Shown here one piece after another: positions 1 to 8,738 of a stretch of 64,000 nt of DNA. Both the position numbers and the translations under genes were made by a program. Source of the DNA: Deltaproteobacteria bacterium RBG_13_43_22 (lineage in GTDB: Bacteria; Desulfobacterota; RBG-13-43-22); contig MGQB01000015.1 of NCBI GenBank assembly GCA_001797675.1, positions 83,454-147,453 of the forward strand, read 5' to 3'. The notes under the pieces were generated by a model, which had not been told where the DNA came from, did not search any database, and saw nothing but the letters and a program-made list of their open reading frames with translations. The first letter of the stretch is position 1. Every line of letters begins with the position of its first letter.

Positions 1-1080
1 TAATCCCAGATGATCCCGCAGCTTTTTAAAAACCACGGTGTAAGCCAGCCAGTTTAATAATTTCCAGCCCAAAGGAATCGACTTTTTTTCAAACTTCAGA
101 TCAGCCGTCCGATAGCCGATTTTCATGGCCGTATTGAAAAGGGTCCTTTTGAGCCAGGTGGAGTCCAGATGCTTCACCTGAACGGTTCGAGTCATTTGTT
201 CATACATGCGGGGTGGGGCGAACATGACATGGGGGCCGATTTCGCGGATATTTTCCTGGGCGGTTTCTGGTTCTTCGGGAAAATTGATGGTGAAGCCCAC
301 CTGTAATCCGCAGGAGATGGACATCATCTGTTCCCCAATCCAGGCAAATGGTAAAAAAGAGACAAAATCATCCTCAGGGGTACAGGGATCCACATTCATC
401 ATATTTTGGCCCATGGTCAACAAATTGTAATGAGAAAGGAGGGCCCCTTTAGGCAAAGCCGTGGTTCCGGAGGTATAAAAAAGCAAGGCCACATCCCTGG
501 CCTTGCCCTGGGCAACCATTTTTTCAAAAAGCCCGGGGTCTTTTTGATCTAACTCTCTTCCTCTTTGCATGACTTCTTTAAGACTGATCAACAGGGGGTC
601 ATGATAATCCCTCATCCCTTTGGGATCATCCCAGATGATCTTTTTCAGAAAAGGACATTTCCCCTGAACGGATAAGGCCTTGTCCACCTCTTCCTGGCCT
701 TCGCCCACCAGGAAAGCGGCATCGGAGTGGTTGATGATGTGGGCCACCTCGTCCATGAGGGAGTCTTGAAAGAGCCAGACGGCAATTCCCCCGGCCGACA
801 GGGTGGCCATTTCCATCCATAATCCTTCGGGGCGGTTATCCCCGATCATGGCCACCTTGTCTTCCCGCTTTAAGCCCAAGCTGACCAGACCCAGGGAGAT
901 ATTTTTGACGTTGTCCAGGTAGTCTTTCCAGGTGATCGGGCGCCAGACCCCGAATTCTTTTTCACGCATGGCTGCTTTGGAATCCCCATACCTTTTGGCC
1001 GTCTCGACCAGGACCTTGGGCAGGGTCAGGTCTTCGTTGATCTGAAGAGGAATGACAGAGGCATTATCTTCTTGTAGCAT
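1..1080 (-). CDS. AMP-dependent acyl-CoA synthetase, C-terminus cut by window edge
   Basis: This would activate a carboxylic acid (probably long-chain or aromatic) to its CoA thioester using ATP. The AMP-binding P-loop YTSGTTALPKG lies near residue 202, and the following A-lid region (FLPFAWIGEQ) is typical of long-chain acyl-CoA synthetases. About 360 residues are visible and the gene runs off the left edge. The ATG start follows an AGGAGG ribosome binding site. The first 17 bases overlap the end of the upstream LivG-type ATPase gene, so the two are cotranscribed and probably translationally coupled. Pairing with Liv-type transport genes is common for CoA ligases handling imported organic acids. 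The substrate cannot be read from the sequence. Confidence 0.9.
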   Translation of the reverse strand, partial: MLQEDNASVIPLQINEDLTLPKVLVETAKRYGDSKAAMREKEFGVWRPITWKDYLDNVKNISLGLVSLGLKREDKVAMIGDNRPEGLWMEMATLSAGGIAVWLFQDSLMDEVAHIINHSDAAFLVGEGQEEVDKALSVQGKCPFLKKIIWDDPKGMRDYHDPLLISLKEVMQRGRELDQKDPGLFEKMVAQGKARDVALLFYTSGTTALPKGALLSHYNLLTMGQNMMNVDPCTPEDDFVSFLPFAWIGEQMMSISCGLQVGFTINFPEEPETAQENIREIGPHVMFAPPRMYEQMTRTVQVKHLDSTWLKRTLFNTAMKIGYRTADLKFEKKSIPLGWKLLNWLAYTVVFKKLRDHLGL

Positions 1081-1876
1081 ACAGGTCCTCCTCGCCCAGA
1101 TAGGCCTCGATCACCTGAGCGTTATTTTGTACTTCGCTTGGGGTGCCGGTTGTTATCTTGTTGCCGAAGCTGAGTACCGAGATCCGATCCGAGATATCCA
1201 TAACGACTCCCATGTCGTGTTCCACCAGAATACAGGTTACTTTCCATCGTTTTTCCTGACTGATATCCAGGATAAAACGAGCCATGTCTTCCACTTCTTC
1301 CAGATTCAATCCGGCCAGGGGTTCATCCAGGAGCAGGAGCTTGGGATTTAAAGCCAAGGCCCGACCCAACTCAACCCTTTTTTGAAGGCCGTACGGCAGC
1401 ATACCCACCGTTTTATTGCGGATGGATTCAATTTCAAGAAGATCGATGATCTCTTCTTCAATAAATTCCCGGGTTTTTATTTCTTCTTTGGCGGTTTTTC
1501 CCAGATAAATGAACCCGCTGAGAATACCGGACTTCAGATGGATATGGCGGCCCAGGCGGATATTATCCAGGACCGTCATGCCCCGGAATAATTCGATCTT
1601 CTGAAAAGTCCGCGATATCCCCAGTTCGGCCCGATGATAAGTTTTTATTTTGGTGATGTCCTGCTCCTTGAAGGAGATTTCCCCTTTTTGAGGATGGTAC
1701 AGACCATTGATGCAATTAAGCAGAACGGTTTTCCCGGCGCCATTCGGACCGATAATGGAATGAATTTCCCCTTCTCGAACATCGAGACTGACCCCGGAAA
1801 GGGCGGCCACCTTTCCAAAAAACATACTGACGTCATTGACCTTTAACATGATGGGCCCAAAGTGATCGGACGGCAT
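1064..1876 (-). CDS. livG: ABC transporter ATP-binding protein, LivG type
   Basis: This is a cytoplasmic ATPase of a branched-chain amino acid/organic acid (HAAT) ABC importer, 270 aa. Walker A GPNGAGKT is at residues 43-50, Walker B LLLLDEP near 180-186 and the H-loop His at about 220. The signature is LPYGLQ (160-165), the variant usual in LivG/LivF rather than canonical LSGGQ. The ATG start has a GGAAGGAG site about 9 bases upstream. No permease or binding-protein gene is seen on the upstream side, so the rest of the transporter must lie beyond the left edge or elsewhere. The overlap with the CoA ligase gene suggests uptake coupled to CoA activation of the same acid. The substrate is inference. 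Confidence 0.88.
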   Translation of the reverse strand: MPSDHFGPIMLKVNDVSMFFGKVAALSGVSLDVREGEIHSIIGPNGAGKTVLLNCINGLYHPQKGEISFKEQDITKIKTYHRAELGISRTFQKIELFRGMTVLDNIRLGRHIHLKSGILSGFIYLGKTAKEEIKTREFIEEEIIDLLEIESIRNKTVGMLPYGLQKRVELGRALALNPKLLLLDEPLAGLNLEEVEDMARFILDISQEKRWKVTCILVEHDMGVVMDISDRISVLSFGNKITTGTPSEVQNNAQVIEAYLGEEDLYATRR

Positions 1877-1918
1877 TTGGACAGGCTCCTTCCTGAATAA
1901 ACGAGAGCTTTGAAAAGC

Positions 1919-2039
1919 GTCCCCGTTTGCCCAATCTCCACATCAGACTCAAATTTTAGTCCTCGAAATACGAAAGGTATTCCTGTGGTTAAAATATTCG
2001 TCTTCCTGGACCTTGAACAAAATTGAACATTTTTCAAAG
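1919..2039. repeat. 121-bp dispersed repeat, copy 1
   Basis: This aligns without gaps over 121 bases to 30393-30513 in the same orientation, with roughly four-fifths identity by eye. It lies in the spacer upstream of livG. Both copies begin GTCCCC and end with TTGAACATTTTTCAAAG. The minus-strand reading frame keeps short peptide blocks (NVQF, SRSRK, FRGLKFE, EIGQ) in both copies. The rest of 1877-2340 is AT-rich and holds no gene that I recognise. Confidence 0.8.
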
Positions 2040-2340
2040 CTCCCTAAACAACCATTTAAAACAGTACAACATTATCCTGAAGAGGAAAGGGAACGAATAC
2101 AATTCATTTTATTTTTATAAGGATATATCCAATAAAAACAATCGATATTTATTTTTTTTTGTTTGAAAGGAGGATTTTTGGAGTTGTTTTGAAACGGTTG
2201 GTACTCTTCCAAGGTAATCATTTTTATTTTTTTTAGAAATCGAAGTGTTAAAATAAAACCCTTTTTTACTAATATGCCTATCGAACTTTAGATCATATGT
2301 CAAGTTTATAAAATAGCAGGTAAATAGTGGGTTAAAACCA

Positions 2341-3939
2341 CTATTCATTGTAAGATAAAAGCTGGGATCTCAAATTTATTTTTTTATGCTTTAACCCAAG
2401 TTTGCTGCGTATATTATGTCTGTGAAATAGAATCGTATTCTTAGAAAGATATAGCAGTTCGGCAATTTCCTTATTGGTTTTACCTTCTTTAACCAGACTG
2501 GCCACTTTGATTTCCATGGAGGTAAAATTGAAATATTTTGAAGACAGTTTGCTGATAAATGGCGAGATGATATTATTCAGATTGGATTCAAGGATATCAA
2601 TAAGGGTCTGCTGGTTGGTATTTAATCGGCTTTTTTTTAATCGTTCCACATAAGGGGAGATCAATTCCTTAACGTTGGACAACACGTTTTCGCCGGTTTC
2701 TTTTTTATCGGATTCCCTCTGTTTTAAAAGCACTTTTAAAGCGGTATTGACTTCTTCCAGATGATGGGATTGGGCCTTCAACTCTACTTCTCTTTTTCTT
2801 AAGGTCTTTTCAGCTCGTTTCCGTTCTTCAATTTCCTGTTTGAGCTGGGTGTTGGTTTTAGCCAGTTCTGCCGTCCTTTCGGCAACCATATCCTCCAGGT
2901 GGTCATGATATTTTTTTAATTCTTTTTCGGCGCGCTTTTGGGCACTGACATCTCTTAATATGACAATGTTTCCGGCCGGCCGCCCGTCATTGTTCTGGTA
3001 GATCGTGGAACTGATCTGAACATCAAGAATCCGGCCTCCTTTAGTCAGACGTTTGGTTTCAAACAGTTCTATTTTTTTACCACGGATCATACTCTCAATG
3101 GCTTTTTTGGTTTCCGGCCAGCTTTCGTCCGGGACAAAATCGATTTGCTTCCCGGATACTTCATCACTGGAGAATCCAAAGGTCTGCTCAAAAGCAGGGT
3201 TCACATAAACGGCCTTGCCGTTCATCGTATAGACCACAATAGGATCGGGAGAGGATTTCAACAATAAGCGATAGCGCTCTTCACTCCCGCGTAGCGTTTC
3301 TTCGGTCATTTTTTTTTCAGTCAGCTCTTTTCGAACCGCCGCATATAATCTGGCTTTATCCAGGGCCACCAAAGCCAATTCGGCAAACCGGCCTAAAAAG
3401 GAGATATCTTCATCCTGAAATTTTTTAGCGGGATCGACACTGGCCAGCCCGATGACCCCATGAAACCGTTTTCTATCCTTTAATGGAATCCCCACCACGG
3501 AGCGGAGGTCATCCAGCGCTTTATCATCGATCCGGTCTTTCCAGAAACGGTAATCATCCACTAATATAGGCTGCTTGGTTTCCCAAACCTTACCTCCTAC
3601 GCCTTCCCCTGATTTCACGCGCCGCCCTAATTGGCCCTTAAAAAAACCCATCCCGACGCGCATTTGCATCTCCGAACCCCCAGGTTCTAGCAGATAGATA
3701 TATCCATTTTCCGTCCCACTCAGTTTGGCCGCCCGATTCAGGATCGCTTCCAGTAATTCTTCCTTGTCCAGACGGTCAATCAGTCCGAGGGAGGTTTCAT
3801 GCAGAGCCGTCAAGTGTTCGTTTTTCCGCTGGAGCGCTTGCTGAACTTCCTTGAGTCCCTGAATTTCCTTTTCAAGTTTTTCCATCTTTTGGACCAATCT
3901 ATCCCCCTTGGTTCGTTCGGCCGATATCCCCAACTTCAC
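2341..3939 (-). CDS. GAF-PAS sensor with C-terminal LuxR-type HTH
   Basis: This is a one-protein sensor/regulator of 532 aa. A short N-terminal coiled coil (about 15-45) is followed by a GAF domain (about 60-200), a PAS domain (about 218-336), a long heptad-rich coiled coil (about 335-412) and a LuxR/GerE helix-turn-helix at 472-525 (core EGKTNKEIAELLYLSKNTI). There is no histidine kinase or receiver domain, so signal sensing and DNA binding appear to be directly linked. It starts at a GTG preceded by AAGGGGG and stops at TAG. It stands alone, with a gene remnant upstream and a repeat-bearing spacer downstream. Ligand and target genes are unknown. Confidence 0.85.
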   Translation of the reverse strand: MKLGISAERTKGDRLVQKMEKLEKEIQGLKEVQQALQRKNEHLTALHETSLGLIDRLDKEELLEAILNRAAKLSGTENGYIYLLEPGGSEMQMRVGMGFFKGQLGRRVKSGEGVGGKVWETKQPILVDDYRFWKDRIDDKALDDLRSVVGIPLKDRKRFHGVIGLASVDPAKKFQDEDISFLGRFAELALVALDKARLYAAVRKELTEKKMTEETLRGSEERYRLLLKSSPDPIVVYTMNGKAVYVNPAFEQTFGFSSDEVSGKQIDFVPDESWPETKKAIESMIRGKKIELFETKRLTKGGRILDVQISSTIYQNNDGRPAGNIVILRDVSAQKRAEKELKKYHDHLEDMVAERTAELAKTNTQLKQEIEERKRAEKTLRKREVELKAQSHHLEEVNTALKVLLKQRESDKKETGENVLSNVKELISPYVERLKKSRLNTNQQTLIDILESNLNNIISPFISKLSSKYFNFTSMEIKVASLVKEGKTNKEIAELLYLSKNTILFHRHNIRSKLGLKHKKINLRSQLLSYNE

Positions 3940-3968
3940 GCCCCCTTTTTCTTCTTCAGCACTTCGGA

Positions 3969-4168
3969 TTAGCGATATTTATTCAGCCAATCCTCCAGGT
4001 CGGCCATGACTTCTTTGTATTCGGGTTCGTTAAAAATCTCATGCCGCAGAGGGTCAAAGAGCCGCAAGGTTTTGTCTTCGGATCCGACCCGCTCGTACAG
4101 GGCCTTGCTGCGCAGTCCATTGGTTACCAGGGGATCGTTTCCGGCCATTATCAGGATGGGCCGGTTTG
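3969..4168 (-). pseudogene. 3' remnant of an alpha/beta-hydrolase (monoacylglycerol lipase/lysophospholipase family)
   Basis: An open frame of about 65 codons ends at TAA (3969-3971) and encodes a typical C-terminus of this family. It has PILIMAGNDPLV (the strand carrying the catalytic Asp) and then SEDKTLRLFDPLRHEIFNEP with the catalytic His. The frame is closed by TGA just upstream (about 4169-4171). The N-terminal two-thirds with the nucleophile Ser is absent, because the CBS/ACT gene begins within 50 bases. I read it as a deletion remnant. It has no plausible start codon or ribosome binding site. Confidence 0.7.
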
Positions 4169-4218
4169 ATCATCGATAAATTGATCGATCCGAACCCGTT
4201 TGCTATCGGGCCGTCAAT

Positions 4219-4857
4219 TCATTTCACCGAGATAACCGGCGGCCCGACGGTGCGGAGAAACTCTTTTAATTTTTTTTCATCCGTCGGACTGACCCGGAAA
4301 ACCGTGCCCCTGGTCTTTTTGCCCTCCTCCTCGGGCAGGGTCACCAAACTGACCAGATACAGTCCCAGCTCTTTAAAAATTTTTGTGGTATCAGCCAGGG
4401 CGCCGACCCGATTTTCCAATTCCAGTTCAACCCGGACGCTGGGTTCATTGATACCCAGGACCTCGATAAAGGTTTCCAGGATATCGGAACTGGTGATCAG
4501 TCCCACCAGTTGGTTTTGCTCGACTACCGGCAAGGCTCCTATTTTGTGATCGTAAATCAACTTGGCCGCTGCTTCGATCGGTTCATCCGGGCCAACGGTA
4601 ATCACTTTTTTGGTCATAAAACTGGAAACCTTGATTTGATCAATCAAATAATTCAGCTCAAAGACCGAAAGAGAGCTGGAATCGGAAGCACCGGCCTTTC
4701 GGACATCACGCTCGGTGACGATCCCCACCACTTTTCCTTCCTGAACCACCGGCAGATGACGAATTCTTTTCTGCTGGATAAGAGTCATAACCTTTAATAA
4801 GGTTTGATCCGGGTTTAATGTGATGACCTCGGTGGTCATCCTGTTTTTTACCAGCAT
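4219..4857 (-). CDS. acuB: AcuB-like protein: two CBS domains plus ACT domain
   Basis: This cytoplasmic regulatory protein has 212 aa. CBS domain 1 (about 5-58, with RIRHLPVV and GIVTERD) and CBS domain 2 (about 78-132, with IGALPVV and GLITSSDI) form a Bateman module that normally binds adenine nucleotides. An ACT domain follows (about 140-205, starting VRVELELENRVGAL). This order matches AcuB-type proteins, whose exact target is uncertain in most bacteria. The ATG start has AAGGAGG 9 bases upstream. It is 19 bases downstream of the iron alcohol dehydrogenase gene and probably in the same transcript, which suggests a link to energy or carbon state sensing (inference). Confidence 0.85.
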   Translation of the reverse strand: MLVKNRMTTEVITLNPDQTLLKVMTLIQQKRIRHLPVVQEGKVVGIVTERDVRKAGASDSSSLSVFELNYLIDQIKVSSFMTKKVITVGPDEPIEAAAKLIYDHKIGALPVVEQNQLVGLITSSDILETFIEVLGINEPSVRVELELENRVGALADTTKIFKELGLYLVSLVTLPEEEGKKTRGTVFRVSPTDEKKLKEFLRTVGPPVISVK

Positions 4858-4875
4858 GGCTGGGCCTCCTTTCTT

Positions 4876-6087
4876 TTACCTGAGAGCAGGCGTTGTTCCT
4901 TTCCAGGCATGGTCCAGAATGGCCTGGACCTCTTCCATTGAATCCGGAACACCCAGCATAGACCGCATCATGGGGGGCAGGACCGACAGTCGGGCTTGAA
5001 ACCCCTGTATCTGGGTTTTAAGTCCGGAAACAAACTGGTCTTCCCGAAGTTCTGAATCCTTGATGGATAAGGGAATGCCGACCTCCAGTTTTAGTTTGTT
5101 CAAGAAATCAATCAGGGCCTGAACCGCGGTCTCATCATCGGCCCCGGAAAGACCCAGGGCTTTGGCCAAATCGACCAGGCGATCCCGGCGGGTGCTATAG
5201 AAATAGGCAAAGACCGGGCAAATAACAAAGGCAATGGCCCGGCCGTGGGGGATATGAAATTCTGCCCCCAGGATATGGGCCAGCATATGAACCAGACCCA
5301 GGCTTCCATTGGTGAAGGCCTGCCCGGCCTGCAGGGCGGCCACGTGCATACGTTCCCGGATTTGAAGGTCCTTTCCATTTGAAACGGCCTTCGGGAGCCA
5401 TTCACAGATGGTCCGGGCGGACCAGAGGGCCAGGGAATCGATCATATCGGAGGGCTTGGTCAACACATAGCATTCAATGGCATGGCACAAGGCGTCAAAC
5501 CCGCTATTGGCGGTAACCGAGGGCGGCATGGTAACGGTCAATTCCGGATCCAGGATGGCTACATCCGGGACCAATTGAGGGGCAGTCCAGGCCCCCTTAA
5601 ACGGAGGGACCTTGGTTGAATCGGTAACCACCGCCGTTCTAGTGACTTCAGAACCTGTTCCACTGGTGGTCGGGATAGCCGCGTATCGGGCCTTTTGTCT
5701 TAAGACACATTGGGGCATCTTCTGCGACACCTCTGGCACTGAAAGGCCGACCCAATCCGGATTTTCATAGAGGACCCAGGCCGCCTTCCCGGCATCAATC
5801 GACGATCCCCCGCCCAAACCTATCAGCAGGTCGGGTTGAAAATCCTGGGCCTGGACAAGGATTTTCCCGATCGATTCCCGGGAGGGGTCCGGCTCCACCC
5901 GGTCAAACACCGCCCAATCGACCCCTTGGCCTTTGAGGATCCCTTCCAGTCTATCCAACAGGCCCTGGGCTTTGACCCCGCTGTCGGTAACGACCAGGAC
6001 CCGTTTACCTAAAACATTGGTCACACTCTTTAGGGCTCCGGCCCCGTAATAGATCTCTCTCGGTGAAGAAAAAATATTTACCGCCAT
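4876..6087 (-). CDS. Iron-containing alcohol dehydrogenase (type III)
   Basis: This NAD(P)-dependent dehydrogenase interconverts an alcohol and an aldehyde or ketone and has 403 aa. The dinucleotide-binding GGGSSIDAGKA lies at 92-102. The usual metal ligands are all visible: Asp198, His202 (FDALCHAIE), His267 (GLVHMLAH) and His281 (HIPHG). The ATG start follows AGGAGG. The length is normal for the family, with a slightly extended C-terminus. It is upstream of, and close to, the AcuB-like gene. The substrate cannot be assigned, because fermentative ethanol, butanol, methanol and hydroxyacid enzymes share these motifs. Confidence 0.88.
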   Translation of the reverse strand: MAVNIFSSPREIYYGAGALKSVTNVLGKRVLVVTDSGVKAQGLLDRLEGILKGQGVDWAVFDRVEPDPSRESIGKILVQAQDFQPDLLIGLGGGSSIDAGKAAWVLYENPDWVGLSVPEVSQKMPQCVLRQKARYAAIPTTSGTGSEVTRTAVVTDSTKVPPFKGAWTAPQLVPDVAILDPELTVTMPPSVTANSGFDALCHAIECYVLTKPSDMIDSLALWSARTICEWLPKAVSNGKDLQIRERMHVAALQAGQAFTNGSLGLVHMLAHILGAEFHIPHGRAIAFVICPVFAYFYSTRRDRLVDLAKALGLSGADDETAVQALIDFLNKLKLEVGIPLSIKDSELREDQFVSGLKTQIQGFQARLSVLPPMMRSMLGVPDSMEEVQAILDHAWKGTTPALR

Positions 6088-6269
6088 CCTTGTCCTCCTA
6101 TTCTGATTTTATTTTGGGAATAATGCACTTCGGTTTTATTCTGTATTTAAAAGGCCGGTAATGGAAATCCGTTAATAATTCCCGGTGTGATTCATGTTAA
6201 GGTACCTATTCAAAAATATTACCAGGATCAGGTTGTTATGTCAAAATTATTCCTTGAAGAATTCTTACC

Positions 6270-7016
6270 TCACCCTTTCCGGGGGGTGACGATCGGGAAA
6301 AAGGGATCGAATTGATCGAGGAGGCCCGTAAATTCCACAAGTTTCGTCAAATCCCCTTCCACCACAAGCCGGCCCTCCGAGATAAGATCGGCCGCGGTCA
6401 TAAGACCGGCCATCAGGTATTTGAAATCGAGGCTGGACAGGGATAACTTCACCATTGGATGAGCATCCTGTCTGTCTCTAAAAGCATGAAGAACGGCGTT
6501 TTCCACAGTCAAAAGATAAGGGTCTTCACGGTCTGTAAAGAAAAGGTTAATGACAAAATGCTTGCCTTCTGCTTTGGGGCCGTTCAATCGCACGGCCAGG
6601 GCCTGAAAGAGATTCTCCAGAGGAATGCCCTGTACCATGCCCTTGCTCATTTTTCCGGGAAAGCCGCCGGGTAAACCGTGGCGAAGTTCAAAAGCGCCGG
6701 TCAGGTAAAAATTGCGCCATGGCCCCGATTCGGCCTGATAGCCCAGTTGTTCATAGGTGTCGGCCAGCAGGGCCCGGGCCTGAATATTTTCAGGGTCGGA
6801 CAGGACCACATGATTCATCACCTGCGCCACCCAGCGGTAATCTCCTTCGTTAAAAGATTTCCGGGCTTTGGTGATGACCTCCTCAGCGCCGCCCATATAG
6901 TCCACATAACGTTCGGCGGCTTCCACCGGCGGCAAGGAATTCAGCGTCGCCGGGTTGCCGTCGAAGTAACCCAGGTACTTGACAAAAACCGCCTTGGCGT
7001 TGTGGCTGACGGTCCC
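6270..7016 (-). pseudogene. 3' part of the alkylsulfatase gene, beyond an in-frame TAG
   Basis: This is the continuation, in the same reading frame, of the gene whose 5' part is 7017-8222. After TAG (7017-7019) the frame stays open to TGA at 6270. It encodes the conserved GTVSHNAKAV segment and YLGYFDGNPATLN, then the helical dimerisation part and a C-terminal SCP2-like domain (about the last 120 residues, with FFTDREDPYLLTVENAV). Family members have YYG where this gene has Tyr-TAG-Gly, so one base change from TAT or TAC explains the interruption. A TTG at 6935 could start a 221-aa fragment but has no ribosome binding site. Coding quality after the stop looks intact, so the event is recent, or the stop is read through, or it is a sequencing error. 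Confidence 0.75.
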
Positions 7017-8222
7017 CTAATAATCGCGGTTGGAGAAATTCCGGGCCAGACTTTTGGGTAGCCTTAATTGTTCGGCAATCTCTTCTTTGGTGTATCCGTG
7101 ATTGGCCAGACGCAGGGTCTGGTCGTGGATGTATTGGTACAGATCGCCTTGCTGCTTCAAATAATCGATTACCTCCTCCCGCCCCCAGATCGGCCAATGG
7201 TGACTTGCAAACTGAACCTCCAGCTTGTCCCCAAAGAGAGTAATCGATTCGTTAATCTGTTTGGACCAGGCCAGGGCATCCCGAACCTGCGCTCCCCGCG
7301 GGGTGTAAACATTATGTAAATGATGGGAGGTGATTTCCGACATACAAAGAGCGCGAAATTGGGGGAGATAGAAGACAAACTCGGCCACCGCTTCGGTGTC
7401 GGGGGTCATTTGAAAGACGATTTCAACCCCATCGATCACCCGGGTTTCCCCCGTTTCTTTTATGATGTCCGTCGGCATAACAAAACCAATTGACCCTTGC
7501 GACAGCAGAGCTCCCAGGCCGATGGTGATAAAGCCTTGGGTTGAATGAGGTAATGAATGTCCATACATATAATTGGCCCGGCGTCTCATGACGTTACCGG
7601 CCAGCACGTTCTCGCTGAGGGCGGCCTTGACAAACTGGTCCGGGGCGATAACGGCCACCTTTCCGGCCGAAACATCCTCGGGATTAATCACGCCGAGCAC
7701 ACCCCCAAAATGATCGATGTGGCTGTGCGTGAAAATAACGGCTGTCACCGGTCGCTGCCCCAGATATTGGTCAGCCAGATCAAGGGCGGCCCTGGAAGAC
7801 TCGGCCGAGGTCAGGGGATCGATCACGATCCACCCGGTTTCTCCGCGGATCAAAGTCATATGAGCCAGATCAAAGGAGCGGACCTGATAAATGCCCTCGA
7901 CCACCTCAAAGAGGCCGTGATGCAGGGCATTGAGCTGGGCCTGCCGCCAGAGGCTGGGGTTGGCGGTGGAGGGTGCTTCTCCGGAAAGAAAGTCCAGGCC
8001 TGAAAGATCGTAGGTTATTTTGCCGTCTCCCGGACGTAATAGGGTGAGAGGGGAAATACCGGCGATAAAACCACGGCCGGCATTTTCAAAACTTCGCCGG
8101 TCCTCAAAAGGCAGTTCCTTTAGTACCGCCATATTTTTATTAACCGTATGTTCTGTTGCCGGTTTTGGCCCGGCGAGTTCTTCCGGTAAACCCGACGGAT
8201 GGGTGGGAATGTTGGCCGCCAT
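7017..8222 (-). CDS. Alkylsulfatase/metallo-beta-lactamase-fold hydrolase, 5' part ending at in-frame TAG
   Basis: The protein resembles SdsA1/BDS1/YjcS-type alkylsulfatases, which release sulfate from alkyl sulfates with two zinc ions. The visible part has 401 aa. It carries the zinc motif THSHIDH (165-171), further His-rich motifs (EITSHHLHN, ASHHWPIWG) and the start of the alpha-helical dimerisation domain. Intact family members are about 630-660 aa, and this gene would give 650 codons if the TAG at 7017-7019 were sense. The ATG start has AAGGAGG at good spacing. There is no signal peptide. All catalytic residues lie before the stop, but the dimerisation and SCP2-like parts are lost. Probably a pseudogene, unless suppressed. 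Confidence 0.8.
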   Translation of the reverse strand: MAANIPTHPSGLPEELAGPKPATEHTVNKNMAVLKELPFEDRRSFENAGRGFIAGISPLTLLRPGDGKITYDLSGLDFLSGEAPSTANPSLWRQAQLNALHHGLFEVVEGIYQVRSFDLAHMTLIRGETGWIVIDPLTSAESSRAALDLADQYLGQRPVTAVIFTHSHIDHFGGVLGVINPEDVSAGKVAVIAPDQFVKAALSENVLAGNVMRRRANYMYGHSLPHSTQGFITIGLGALLSQGSIGFVMPTDIIKETGETRVIDGVEIVFQMTPDTEAVAEFVFYLPQFRALCMSEITSHHLHNVYTPRGAQVRDALAWSKQINESITLFGDKLEVQFASHHWPIWGREEVIDYLKQQGDLYQYIHDQTLRLANHGYTKEEIAEQLRLPKSLARNFSNRDY

Positions 8223-8738
8223 GAATCATTCCTCCTTCATTTAAATGATATGAAGCGTAGCTTACTTTCGAGGTTTATTCAAGATTCATTCCCAAATCCA
8301 CGATGCTCTCTGAAGTGTTTAAAAATCCGGCAGAATGAAAACTTAAAGGGTTGGAAATTAATTTGTCAAGATAATGTTTATGATTTATAATAGGTTAGCT
8401 GAAATTTGGAAGGGTTGTCGTACCATTGGACCTCCAACACCAGGTAATGGTCTTTGTTAATATCCCCAAAGGGATACCTTGAGTTAGGGAATTTTACAAA
8501 AACTTTAGAATAACTCGTTATGCCCTCGGCGTTTTGAGGATTACAATGGACCGCATTTGGCTTCAAGGTTGCACAACATAGCTCTTGCAGCCGACAGTTG
8601 ACTGTCTTGCCTGAAGGGGATTTGGCCGTGGATCGGTCCGGTGGTGAAGCGAAAAAATCTATGAACCGTATTTTCCACCAATGCTTTCATTTGAGCCTGT
8701 GGAACAGAATCATCACGAGGGTTTCCCTGTCCTTGGTG
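8223..8738. other. Intergenic region between divergent genes
   Basis: This 516-base spacer separates the alkylsulfatase gene from the secreted protein gene, which point away from each other. I see no RNA gene, repeat or convincing coding frame. The reading frame of the downstream gene is open from 8598, so part of this may be translated if an earlier start is used. Confidence 0.4.

Noticed and set aside
1843..2037. 64-codon minus-strand open frame through the 121-bp repeat
   Set aside because: It has no plausible ribosome binding site and overlaps the start of livG. The repeat itself explains the similarity with the other copy.
7017..7019. Pyrrolysine as the sure explanation of the in-frame TAG
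   Set aside because: TAG serves as an ordinary stop for lptE and for the GAF-PAS-LuxR gene in this same window, and no pyl genes are seen, so recoding is only one possibility.
8378..8566. 62-codon minus-strand open frame in the spacer
   Set aside because: No ribosome binding site, no recognisable motif and no neighbour on that strand to support it.
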